DNA of 10,141 nt. Source: an uncultured Ruminococcus sp. (GTDB lineage Bacteria; Bacillota; Clostridia; Oscillospirales; CAG-272). The stretch lies in the NCBI GenBank assembly GCA_902766575.1, contig CACXED010000241.1, positions 1-10,141 on the forward strand, read 5' to 3'. A program made the position numbers and the translations under genes. Positions 1 to 6,610 of the stretch are shown here, in pieces. The notes below the pieces were generated by a model. That model had not been told where the DNA came from. It ran no database searches and saw only the letters and a program-made list of their open reading frames with translations. The first letter of the stretch is position 1; every line of letters begins with the position of its first letter.

Positions 1-18
1 CTGACACAGCTGCTAAAT

Positions 19-61
19 ACAAATCCTGCTTTTCCGGACATTCCGGAAAAGCAGGATTTGT
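19..61. terminator. Long stem-loop, candidate terminator
   Basis: Bases 19-38 pair perfectly with 42-61, giving a 20-bp stem around a 3-base loop (CAT). The inner part reads TTTCCGGA/TCCGGAAA. No clear T-run follows on either strand: the first is at 75-79, 13 bases after the stem. It is therefore not a textbook Rho-independent terminator, although A/T pairs at the stem base could help in either direction. It lies just ahead of the first gene and probably ends the transcript entering from the left. A dispersed palindromic repeat is the main alternative. Confidence 0.55.
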
Positions 62-106
62 GGGAAAATACGCCTTTTTGTGGGGCTTTATCTAAGGAGA
101 ATTACA

Positions 107-1009
107 ATGAGTAAAAAAAGTTCTGAAAAACTGAGCGATGCGGAAGCGCTCGAAACGATCGCGCGATACGAGAAAAATGAAATTATATTTTTAAAAGTTT
201 GCGTCTACAGCTTTATAATTGGTATACCTGCCCTGATAATCGGCATGATCGTAGAATCAGGAGTGGTCGCGGGGATTGGCAGTGTATTATTTGTTGGGGG
301 ATTCGTCTGCGTTTATCTGAAAGGCAAGATGCGCAGCAATGCGGAATCACTGGTGACGAATCAGCTGCAGGACTTCTATAATACGGAACTGCAAAGAGCA
401 TTCGGTCCCTGCCAGCATAACAAGGATATGGACATCAATAAGACGCTTATAAAAAAACTCCGTCCGGTGGCAGAGTCCTGGAATGAGTGTAATGAGTGGC
501 GTTTTTATGAGGGCTGTTATCAGGAGACTCGCTTCTCTGTCAAAAATGTGGAACTGTCTGAGGTAACAAAAGATGGGGATGGTGGTGACAATAGAAGCCC
601 GAGGTTCACCGGTGCGGTACTGCGCTGCAAGGATGTCTGCGACCCCGCTCTGAATATTGCCCTGTGGAGGAATGGAACGGACTCCAATAGTGACCTCACT
701 GACCCCGCTGTCTTCCGTCAGTGCTTTTCCGCCCATACCGCGGACGGTCAGCCGGCGGACGATCTGGTGACCCCGCAGCTGCGTGAGCTGATCCGGAAGA
801 TTGTGTCATTCAGCGGGAAATATACGGTGAACTCTCTGATCTTCCGCAGCGGCGAGGTGGTAATGGCAATCGGCGGGTATTCCTTCGGTCACGGCTTGCC
901 GTCAGGATCAGAGAGCCTGACGGACTTCGACATGATCCGCCGCCGCTTCACCGACTCGCTGTACCCTGTGTGCAAGCTGATCGACATCCTGCAGGAAAAT
1001 ACAGACTGA
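107..1009 (+). CDS. DUF3137-like membrane protein (tandem paralogue 1)
   Basis: Membrane-anchored protein of 300 residues with no known biochemical role. A short charged N-terminal helix is followed by two hydrophobic segments (about residues 27-48 and 50-71), then a soluble domain of about 225 residues that is probably cytoplasmic. The order of blocks matches the DUF3137 family: a YEG..Y...FSV.NVEL block, a 'GAVL+C+D' block where DUF3137 has F.G, a 'DPAVFRQ.FSA' block, and an 'LVTPQLRELI' block matching the family's ILTP motif. Cysteines 102, 174 and 178 are kept in the next gene but not in the third relative at 2512. The ATG at 107 is preceded by AAGGAGA (94-100) at 6 bases. The in-frame GTG at 80 has no ribosome site. 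The gene is probably the first of a five-gene operon with the LemA gene. The family call rests on motif order seen by eye and could be wrong; the close relation to the next gene is certain. Confidence 0.7.
   Translation: MSKKSSEKLSDAEALETIARYEKNEIIFLKVCVYSFIIGIPALIIGMIVESGVVAGIGSVLFVGGFVCVYLKGKMRSNAESLVTNQLQDFYNTELQRAFGPCQHNKDMDINKTLIKKLRPVAESWNECNEWRFYEGCYQETRFSVKNVELSEVTKDGDGGDNRSPRFTGAVLRCKDVCDPALNIALWRNGTDSNSDLTDPAVFRQCFSAHTADGQPADDLVTPQLRELIRKIVSFSGKYTVNSLIFRSGEVVMAIGGYSFGHGLPSGSESLTDFDMIRRRFTDSLYPVCKLIDILQENTD
617..666 (+). repeat. 50-bp perfect direct repeat, copy 1
   Basis: This stretch is identical base for base to 1536-1585, at an offset of 919 bases. It codes for the RCKDVCDPALNIAL block in the first paralogue. 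Both flanks diverge at once (G versus T on each side). It marks the best-conserved part of the tandem duplication. Confidence 0.9.
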
Positions 1010-1025
1010 ATTACAGAGAATAACA

Positions 1026-1922
1026 ATGAGTAAAATCAATCCGGAAGATCTGAGTGAAGCGGAAGCGCTCAAACTGATCGAGAAAAACGAGAAATGGGAA
1101 GCCAGATGGAAGAACTTAGGCTTCAAATGCGTACTCATTGGGGTGATTGGCGTGGCACTCTTTGCGGTCATGGGGGTAGGAGCGCTCGCACTCATTTTTA
1201 CTTTATTGGCCTTATTGGGAGCCGTCTTCATCGCAGTGGGCGGCAGTTTTCGGAGCAAAGCGGAATCAGTGGTGAATGCGCAGCTGTACGGCTTCTATGA
1301 TGCGGAACTGCAAAAGACCTTCGGCCCCTGCCAGCATACCGGGGAGATGGACATCAATGAGGCGCTTTTAAGAGAGCTCCGTGTGGTGGACGAGGACTGG
1401 TGTTGGCATGCTGCGTGGCGTTTTTATGAGGGTGATTATCACGGGACCCACTTCTCTGTCGCAAATGTGAAACTTGGTAAAAAGATAGATCAAGGGCAAG
1501 AGGGTAAAAGTTTGGTAGAGAATTACAATGGCGCTGTACTGCGCTGCAAGGATGTCTGCGACCCCGCTCTGAATATTGCCCTGTGTGGGCCTGGGACGGA
1601 CCACCAGAGTGACCTCACAGACCCCGCCGTCTTCCGTCAGACCTTTTCTGCCCGCACTGCAGACGGTCGGCCGGCGGACCACCTGGTGACCCCGCAGTTG
1701 CGTGAGCTGATCCAGAAGATGGCGTCCAAATATATGGTGACCGCTCTGCTCTTCCGTAACAGCGAGGCGATGCTGGCAATTCGCTGGTATAATTTCGGGT
1801 ACGCCTTGCAGGAAGATAAGAGTCTGCGAAACCTCGACGAGGTCCGCAAGCGTTTCATCAACTCGCTGACCCCGGTGTGCGATCTGATCGACATACTGCG
1901 GGATTCCTGCGGGGAATTATGA
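1026..1922 (+). CDS. DUF3137-like membrane protein (tandem paralogue 2)
   Basis: A 298-residue paralogue of the preceding gene, starting 16 bases after its stop. It has the same plan: an N-terminal helix rich in Glu and Lys, two membrane segments (about residues 33-49 and 51-73), then a soluble domain with FGPCQH, RFYEG.Y, RCKDVCDPALNIAL and LVTPQLRELI blocks in the same order and nearly the same register. Similarity to the neighbour is highest in the RCKDVCDP-to-LVTP stretch and lowest in the membrane helices and the acidic loop before GAVLRCKD. The ribosome site (about AGAGAA, 1015-1020) is weaker than that of gene 1, but the bases just before the ATG are almost the same, so the duplication carried the leader with it. 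Its function is unknown. It is probably inner-membrane bound and works with the LemA protein encoded 39 bases downstream. Confidence 0.7.
   Translation: MSKINPEDLSEAEALKLIEKNEKWEARWKNLGFKCVLIGVIGVALFAVMGVGALALIFTLLALLGAVFIAVGGSFRSKAESVVNAQLYGFYDAELQKTFGPCQHTGEMDINEALLRELRVVDEDWCWHAAWRFYEGDYHGTHFSVANVKLGKKIDQGQEGKSLVENYNGAVLRCKDVCDPALNIALCGPGTDHQSDLTDPAVFRQTFSARTADGRPADHLVTPQLRELIQKMASKYMVTALLFRNSEAMLAIRWYNFGYALQEDKSLRNLDEVRKRFINSLTPVCDLIDILRDSCGEL
1536..1585 (+). repeat. 50-bp perfect direct repeat, copy 2
   Basis: Second copy of the repeat at 617-666, in the same reading frame of the second paralogue. Synonymous sites are identical as well, which is notable because other parts of the two proteins differ greatly. 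Recent gene conversion or strong constraint could each explain this. Confidence 0.9.
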
Positions 1923-1961
1923 CCCTTTTTGCGGGGCAGAATTGTGAAAGGAAAAACTATT

Positions 1962-2495
1962 ATGGTTCCGATAATTATTATCCTGGCTGTGGTTCTGGCC
2001 GTCGCCGTCTGGTGCGTCAGAACTGTCAATGACTTCAAGAAAAAGGAAATTCGCGTGCAGGAGGGGCTCTCCGGCGTAGAGGTGGCGCTGACCAAGCGCT
2101 ACGATATGCTCACCAAAATGCTTGACGCTGCCAAGGGCTATATGAAGCATGAAAACGAGCTCTTTGAAAAGGTCATCGAGCTGCGCCGCGGCATGAGCGT
2201 TGCGGAGCTGAACGACGCCCAGCAGCAGATGGATTCTCTGAGCGGCAAGCTCTTTGCCGTGGCGGAGGGCTATCCGGAGCTGCGCTCCAGCGAGGTTTTC
2301 GTTGAGCTTCAGCGGGGAATCCGCGACGCGGAGGAGCATCTGCAGGCGGCGCGGAGACTTTACAATACCAGCGTTACCTCCTATAATACGGCGATTGCCA
2401 TGTTCCCGGCAAAAATTCTGGCAGGCTCGCGTCAGCCGAAGGAATTCTTCGCCGCGGAGGAGCATAAGCGCGAAGATGTAAAAATGACGTTCTGA
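1962..2495 (+). CDS. LemA family protein
   Basis: A 177-residue LemA-family protein. Residues 1-19 form one hydrophobic anchor, followed by a long, mostly helical domain. The family signature is present as VEVALTKRYDMLTKMLDAAKGYMKHE-type sequence across residues 39-64, and the usual C-terminal end is present too: MFP..ILA, then FFAAEEH.R..V.MTF at the very end. The usual proline of the LKRRYDLIPNLV motif is absent here. LemA proteins are thought to sit in the membrane with a coiled helical domain on one side; their role is not well defined. The ATG at 1962 is chosen because AAAGGA (1947-1952) lies 9 bases ahead; the upstream TTG (1929) and GTG (1944) have no such site. It lies between DUF3137-like genes, and LemA-DUF3137 neighbours are a known pairing in many bacteria. 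Confidence 0.92.
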   Translation: MVPIIIILAVVLAVAVWCVRTVNDFKKKEIRVQEGLSGVEVALTKRYDMLTKMLDAAKGYMKHENELFEKVIELRRGMSVAELNDAQQQMDSLSGKLFAVAEGYPELRSSEVFVELQRGIRDAEEHLQAARRLYNTSVTSYNTAIAMFPAKILAGSRQPKEFFAAEEHKREDVKMTF

Positions 2496-2511
2496 GAAGG
2501 GAGACGACAAC

Positions 2512-3414
2512 ATGGAAGAAAATCAGGCATTAACGAACGAACAGCTGGAGAGCCGGCTCAAATCACTGCGAGTCAAGGCTGCGATTACCATGATCCTGAC
2601 CTACGCCGCCGTTGTGGGGATAATTATCATGTGGTTCTTTATGGGAAACCTCGTATTGGGACTGGTTTTCCTGGTAATCGCAATGGTATTCGCGTATTTT
2701 TCATCCAAAAGCAGCAGCACGCTGAAAAAGCTCCTCAGCGACAATATCATCAGCAGTGTGCTTAAGGAAGCGCTGGGAAACAGCGTGGAATATAATCCGT
2801 GGGGCAAGCTGAACCCCGGCAGCATGGCGTTCCCGTTCGATTATAATAAGGTTGAAGGCAGCGATCATATCAAGGCGGTCTACAATGGGCTGAACATTGA
2901 GCTTGGCGACATCGAGCTTATCTATGAAGCCGAGACCGTCGACGCCGACGGAAATACGGAGAAGAACAGTATTACAAACTTCAAGGGACAGTGGCTCATC
3001 TGTGACTTCGGAAAGGAGCTCTCCGGCGAGGTGTGTCTTTCCGCGAGCGACAAGAAGCTGCGCCGTCAGCACAAAAACGACAGCGTGGAGATGGAGAACG
3101 AAAACTTCAACAATCGCTTCCTCGTCACTGCCAACGACGCGCAGGAGGCATATTACATTCTCACGCCGCACATGATGGAATATATTCTCAGCATGGCGGA
3201 TAAGAGCGGCGGCGACGTCTATATGTCCTTCCAGCGGGACGGAAAGCTGCACGTTGCGGTCAAGACCGGGCGCGACTTCTTTGAACTTGGGAAAAGCAAT
3301 GCCAATGTGGAGGGACTGCGCCGGAAGTTTTTGGGTGAGCTGCGCTGGTTCACCGATATGATCGACACACTGCGCGTAGAGGACGCCCTCTATAAGAAGG
3401 AGACGAACGTATGA
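2512..3414 (+). CDS. DUF3137 domain membrane protein
   Basis: A 300-residue protein with two membrane helices (about 23-43 and 45-63) followed by a soluble DUF3137-type domain. Family hallmarks visible are FKGQWLICDF (157-166), an acidic 'MENENFNNRF' strand, EAYYILTP (212-219) and a C-terminal 'sFqRDGKLHVAV...DFFE' block. It matches the DUF3137 pattern more closely than the two tandem genes upstream and lacks their conserved cysteines. All three share the two-helix anchor and an ending of the LIDIL/MIDTLR type. AAGGGAG (2497-2503) lies 8 bases before the ATG. The gene starts 16 bases after lemA and overlaps the next gene by 4 bases, so it is surely co-transcribed with both. Function is unknown; a partnership with LemA in the membrane is inferred from gene order. 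Confidence 0.88.
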   Translation: MEENQALTNEQLESRLKSLRVKAAITMILTYAAVVGIIIMWFFMGNLVLGLVFLVIAMVFAYFSSKSSSTLKKLLSDNIISSVLKEALGNSVEYNPWGKLNPGSMAFPFDYNKVEGSDHIKAVYNGLNIELGDIELIYEAETVDADGNTEKNSITNFKGQWLICDFGKELSGEVCLSASDKKLRRQHKNDSVEMENENFNNRFLVTANDAQEAYYILTPHMMEYILSMADKSGGDVYMSFQRDGKLHVAVKTGRDFFELGKSNANVEGLRRKFLGELRWFTDMIDTLRVEDALYKKETNV

Positions 3415-3608
3415 CGCTGGGAACGGCCATAATTCTGTTTGTACTGGCTGTGGCAGGCATCGTGCTGGTATATAAATTTTTGCGTAAAAAGCCGAAGCTG
3501 CGCATCATTTGTCTCGTACTGCTGTCGCTGATCGCGCTGGCTCTTGCCGTATATATCGGTTTGAATTTTATTTTGATCGATGCGGCGCGCAATAAACCGG
3601 CTGACTGA
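3411..3608 (+). CDS. Small two-helix membrane protein
   Basis: A 65-residue hydrophobic protein of no recognised family. Two membrane helices (about residues 3-22 and 31-54) are joined by a strongly basic turn (KFLRKKPKLR), which by the positive-inside rule should face the cytoplasm, leaving both ends outside. Its ATG overlaps the stop of the preceding gene (ATGA), and AAGGAG (3397-3402) lies 8 bases upstream, which supports a real, translationally coupled gene. It ends 13 bases before a strong terminator, so it is the last gene of the operon. It may be a small partner of the LemA/DUF3137 proteins; this rests on position only. Confidence 0.8.
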   Translation: MTLGTAIILFVLAVAGIVLVYKFLRKKPKLRIICLVLLSLIALALAVYIGLNFILIDAARNKPAD

Positions 3609-3621
3609 TAATCAAAGCTGA

Positions 3622-3647
3622 AAAAACTCGCCCGCGGGCGAGTTTTT
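3622..3647. terminator. Bidirectional intrinsic terminator
   Basis: A perfect 26-base palindrome: AAAAACTCGCC, a CGCG centre, then GGCGAGTTTTT. The GC-rich stem is flanked by A-runs on the left and T-runs on the right, so it can end transcripts in both directions. It sits between the convergent small membrane-protein gene (stop at 3608) and the rhamnosidase gene (stop at 3651). Confidence 0.93.
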
Positions 3648-3650
3648 CTA

Positions 3651-5687
3651 TCAGAGCCGAGCTGTCTTAAAATAGATGTAAGCCGGGACAGCCGACCAGC
3701 CGTGGCAGAGACTTCCGGCATTTGCGAACGCCGACTCGCCGTCGATCGTCTCCCAGAAGCTCGTCGCGCCGCGCTCGAGCATATAGCCCCACTTTTCGGC
3801 GATGTCGTTCATCACAAAATCGCGGTTCGAGCTGTCGGTCAGCAGCGCGTCGAACTTGAAGATACTGTGGCTGAGCGTCACGGGGATCAGACCGCCGCTT
3901 TTCAGCGAATCGAGCACCCTTTGCAGCCTGTCCTCCGGAACGGCTCCGGCGCAGACCAAAAGCGAGTTCGTAAGCTCGCAGTAATGCGAGCGCGCGCCGT
4001 TCTTGATATAGGAAGCGTAGCAGCCGCGCTCCTCGTCCCAGAAGCTCTGAGCGGCAAGGTTCATTTCGCGGTGCAGCGAGTCATAGCGCTCCGCGTCTGC
4101 GTCGCCGAGCCTTTCGCAGATCTTCGCCAGCGACTTCAGCCCCATCGACACGAACGCGCTGAGCGGCGCGTCGAAGCTGAGCTCACCGCCGCTTCTCGAC
4201 TCGGACAGCCCATCCTGCCACTCGTAGAAATTCCAGTATTTCGGCTCGGCGAAGCATTTTATCAGTCCGCTCTCGAGCCTTGAAGCGAAGCTGCCGGCTA
4301 TCCGTTTCGCGGTCGTCAGCATCTCGCGGACGAAAGCCTCGTCGCCGCTGTGCTCGAGATACTCGAAAAGCTGTACGAGGAAGATCGCGCTGAACGACGG
4401 TATCGTGATCGACACCCGCGCCGGAGAGCAAAGCTCGAGCATACCGTCCTCCCTCTGCGAATGGGCGATCAGCGCGAGCGAGGCTTTCGCGAACCTCGTC
4501 TCGCCGAACACATGGTAGCCGCAGAGCATCTGATTGCGCGAATCCATCGTATAGAGCGCCTGTTCGCGCCAAGGGCAGTCCTCGTAGTGCTCGTGCATAC
4601 AGAGTTCGAGCGTTTTTGTGCAGACCTCGTAGATCTTCCGGTGCAGCCGATCGTCAACAGGGCAGGGAGCGGCTTTCGGCAGCGGATAGACGGTCGGGCG
4701 TATTCCTGCATAATGGAGACGGCAGGAATCGGCGTAGATGTGGAGCTGCACATACCTGAGCCCGCAGCGCAGCAGTAGATTCTCAAAGTGCGAGCGGCCT
4801 TTCTTCGCGCGATATCGCGCGGCGAAGTTTCTGCCGCCGATGCTTGTTCTGACCCGCAGATCGGACAGATGCTCGCCCCAGCCGATGAAGATATCCGCGT
4901 CGTAGTCAAGCTCTATGTCGAGCGACAGGAAGCCCGCGCTCTCGGCTCCGAGGTCGATTATCGCGTAAATTCCGTCGGTCAGCCCGCTGCCGTCGGATTT
5001 GAGCGCGATCACATCCTCGGACGGCAGTGCTGTTCCTCCGCAGAGATAGGCGTCGCCGAGCAGCGCGTTCTGCATCCTCTGCGCCGGAGTACCGGATTTC
5101 AGACGGTCGGCAAAGACGCCCTGATTTATCAGCTTCGCGGCTGCGGGAGGGAGAATCGTCAGCTTTTCGATCGGGCGCGGAAGGAAGTCATAGCTCCCAT
5201 CGGCCTCGGACGCGGGAGCGTAAGCGCTCTCGGGCGCGCAGGCGTCGTAGGCAAAGGTAAAGCCGAGCTGACCGCTGACACGCCCCACCTGCTCGCCATG
5301 CTCGTAGTTCGGGTCTGGTCTTGTCAACGTCGATTCGCCCGACGCGCAGACAACCTCGCCGCCCGAGCTGACCTCGTAGATCACATAGGCGGGCTTATTC
5401 CGGTAGGTCGAGCTGTCCGCGCCGGGATGATGGGCGATGAGCTTCAGCGTGTTTTTCCCGGGGACGACAAATTCCGAGATGTCGAGCTCGTCGAAAAACT
5501 GCATATCCTCGTAGCCGGGATACTGACCGCAGTCGACAAAGCTGCCGTTGATATAAAGCGAATAATTCCCGTCGCAGGAGACGCGGATTCTGTCTCCGCG
5601 CTCAAAGCTGTCGGTAAAATCGGCGTAGGTATTGACGCCGTCGGCAGAGCCGCACCAGACTCTGCGGGCTTTTTCAAATGCTTTCAT
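3651..5687 (-). CDS. GH78-type alpha-L-rhamnosidase, compact, cytoplasmic
   Basis: A 678-residue enzyme expected to release terminal alpha-L-rhamnose from oligosaccharides or glycosides by an inverting mechanism. A jelly-roll N-terminal domain (about 20-135, with LYINGSFVDCGQY at 44-56) is followed by the lectin-like Bac_rhamnosid domain (about 235-350, IDLGAESAG near 245) and an (alpha/alpha)6 barrel from about 355. The barrel carries EDCPWREQALYTMD, giving D370, E375 and D382, and later GATSFWE with E646. Their spacings (5, 12, 276) closely match the four acidic active-site residues I recall for Bacillus RhaB (567, 572, 579, 841); E375 would be the general acid. The protein stops soon after the HGWSAVP block, so the usual C-terminal beta domain is missing or very short. 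No signal peptide is seen. The ATG at 5687 is chosen because AAAGGA lies 8 bases ahead; the upstream in-frame ATG at 5759 would overlap the regulator gene by 41 bases. It starts 31 bases after the AraC gene and is probably in its operon. Confidence 0.9.
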   Translation of the reverse strand: MKAFEKARRVWCGSADGVNTYADFTDSFERGDRIRVSCDGNYSLYINGSFVDCGQYPGYEDMQFFDELDISEFVVPGKNTLKLIAHHPGADSSTYRNKPAYVIYEVSSGGEVVCASGESTLTRPDPNYEHGEQVGRVSGQLGFTFAYDACAPESAYAPASEADGSYDFLPRPIEKLTILPPAAAKLINQGVFADRLKSGTPAQRMQNALLGDAYLCGGTALPSEDVIALKSDGSGLTDGIYAIIDLGAESAGFLSLDIELDYDADIFIGWGEHLSDLRVRTSIGGRNFAARYRAKKGRSHFENLLLRCGLRYVQLHIYADSCRLHYAGIRPTVYPLPKAAPCPVDDRLHRKIYEVCTKTLELCMHEHYEDCPWREQALYTMDSRNQMLCGYHVFGETRFAKASLALIAHSQREDGMLELCSPARVSITIPSFSAIFLVQLFEYLEHSGDEAFVREMLTTAKRIAGSFASRLESGLIKCFAEPKYWNFYEWQDGLSESRSGGELSFDAPLSAFVSMGLKSLAKICERLGDADAERYDSLHREMNLAAQSFWDEERGCYASYIKNGARSHYCELTNSLLVCAGAVPEDRLQRVLDSLKSGGLIPVTLSHSIFKFDALLTDSSNRDFVMNDIAEKWGYMLERGATSFWETIDGESAFANAGSLCHGWSAVPAYIYFKTARL

Positions 5688-5718
5688 AGATTTGATCCTT
5701 TCGATAGTTTTTCTGCTG

Positions 5719-6540
5719 TCATTCTGTAGTCCGTCTGTATTCGGACGGAGATATCCCATACTTTTTCATGAAATGCCTGTAGAGATCGGACGGCGAGTTG
5801 AAGCCCGACTGCACGCAGGCTTCGGTGACGCTCAGTCCTCCGCGCAGAAGCTGAGCCGCGACCCTGACCCGGAAATCGTTCAGCATGGCGATCGGCGTCG
5901 TTCCGTACTCGTGTCTGAACTGCTTCTGGAACCAGCTCGGACAGAAGCCGCACTCTCCGGCGAGCTGTTCCACGGTCAGCGGCTCGGCGTAGGAGAGGAC
6001 TATTCGCCTTATCGCCGGGGAGAGACGGTCGGTCCTTTCCTCCGGAGCGGCTGACGTCTCCTCGGACAGCCTTGGCAGCTTTGTGAGAAAGAGCGAGTAC
6101 CAGAGCGCCGACTCGACGATTTCACGGGCCTCTATCATCGAGCGCAGGAAGCCCGAAAGCTCCCGGTCGCGTATTACCGACTCGGCGACCTGCCCGAGCC
6201 TTCGCCCGAGGCTGATCCCGCAGCCCGAGAGCAGATTCTCCCCGTCAAAGTATATGAACTCGCAGCGGCAGATTCTGCTGACCGAGCGCGAATAGTGATG
6301 TACTCCCGGAGGGATTATCATCGTATCGCCGGGCTTTATCGCCGTGACGTTGTCTCCGACGACCCAGAGCCCGGTTCCGCATCGGCAGATGCCTACCTCA
6401 CAGAGATTATGATAATGCAGAGAGTCAATATCGCCGGTAGGAAGCTCGGTAAGCTCCTTATCTCTGACAATCAGCTCCGGCTCGGAGGCGAACATGACCG
6501 GATAAGAGTTTAATTGCACGATTTTCACCGCTTTTTGCAT
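5719..6540 (-). CDS. AraC-family transcription regulator with cupin sensor domain
   Basis: A 273-residue regulator. The N-terminal half is a cupin-like sugar-binding fold: H42, H44 and E48 in LHYHNLCEVG, KPGD at 69-72 and IIPPGVHH at 75-82. The C-terminal AraC domain (about 173-273) has two helix-turn-helix units, at about 188-213 (LTVEQLAGECGF...) and 236-262 (SVTEACVQSGFNSPSDLYRHF), ending in the typical YGISPSEYRR. Such proteins usually activate nearby sugar-use genes when bound to their sugar. It lies just upstream of the rhamnosidase gene on the same strand and is divergent from the DUF6259-like gene, so both are likely targets, with rhamnose or a rhamnoside as the inferred ligand. The ATG at 6540 is the only sensible full-length start, yet no Shine-Dalgarno sequence is visible before it. 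The in-frame ATG at 6495 lacks one too. Confidence 0.92.
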   Translation of the reverse strand: MQKAVKIVQLNSYPVMFASEPELIVRDKELTELPTGDIDSLHYHNLCEVGICRCGTGLWVVGDNVTAIKPGDTMIIPPGVHHYSRSVSRICRCEFIYFDGENLLSGCGISLGRRLGQVAESVIRDRELSGFLRSMIEAREIVESALWYSLFLTKLPRLSEETSAAPEERTDRLSPAIRRIVLSYAEPLTVEQLAGECGFCPSWFQKQFRHEYGTTPIAMLNDFRVRVAAQLLRGGLSVTEACVQSGFNSPSDLYRHFMKKYGISPSEYRRTTE

Positions 6541-6568
6541 TGCAATAGTAATGAAATTATGATATCAT
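6540..6568 (+). promoter_or_regulatory. Candidate promoter for the DUF6259-like gene
   Basis: TTGCAA (6540-6545), 17 bases, TATCAT (6563-6568). The -35 matches consensus at 4 of 6 positions and the -10 at 5 of 6, so activator help would be reasonable. A shifted alternative, TTGCAT (6535-6540) with TATGAT (6558-6563), also has 17-base spacing. The palindrome ATGATATCAT (6559-6568) covers the -10 and could be a protein site. Confidence 0.5.
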
Positions 6569-6569
6569 T

Positions 6570-6598
6570 ATTATAGCATACTATTATTAAAAACTCAA
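6570..6598 (-). promoter_or_regulatory. Promoter for the AraC-rhamnosidase operon
   Basis: Read on the minus strand: TTGAGT (6598-6593), a 17-base spacer, then a perfect TATAAT (6575-6570). Transcription would start near 6563, giving a leader of about 22 bases before the regulator ATG. Its -35 overlaps the ribosome site of the divergent gene. Confidence 0.75.
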
Positions 6599-6610
6599 GG
6601 GGTTGAACCA

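Noticed and set aside
80..106. GTG start giving the first protein nine extra residues
   Set aside because: No ribosome site precedes it. The ATG at 107 has AAGGAGA at ideal spacing, and the next paralogue starts at the matching MSK.
1917..2513. A 198-codon open frame on the minus strand
   Set aside because: It covers the lemA gene exactly in antisense and has no coding features of its own.
1..3650. Region A as a horizontally transferred island
   Set aside because: It is bounded by hairpins and by eye its base use seems somewhat less GC-rich than the rest, but no integrase, direct-repeat ends, tRNA or transposon remnants are visible, so transfer cannot be supported.
3702..4283. A 193-codon open frame on the plus strand
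   Set aside because: Another antisense shadow of the rhamnosidase, with Arg/Ala/Val-rich composition and no motif.
4788..5729. A 313-codon open frame on the plus strand
   Set aside because: It is antisense to the rhamnosidase, whose catalytic motifs and ribosome site are clear. The frame has no family features.
5688..5759. A 24-residue N-terminal extension of the rhamnosidase
   Set aside because: It would overlap the AraC coding end and has no ribosome site. The ATG at 5687 has AAAGGA at 8 bases.
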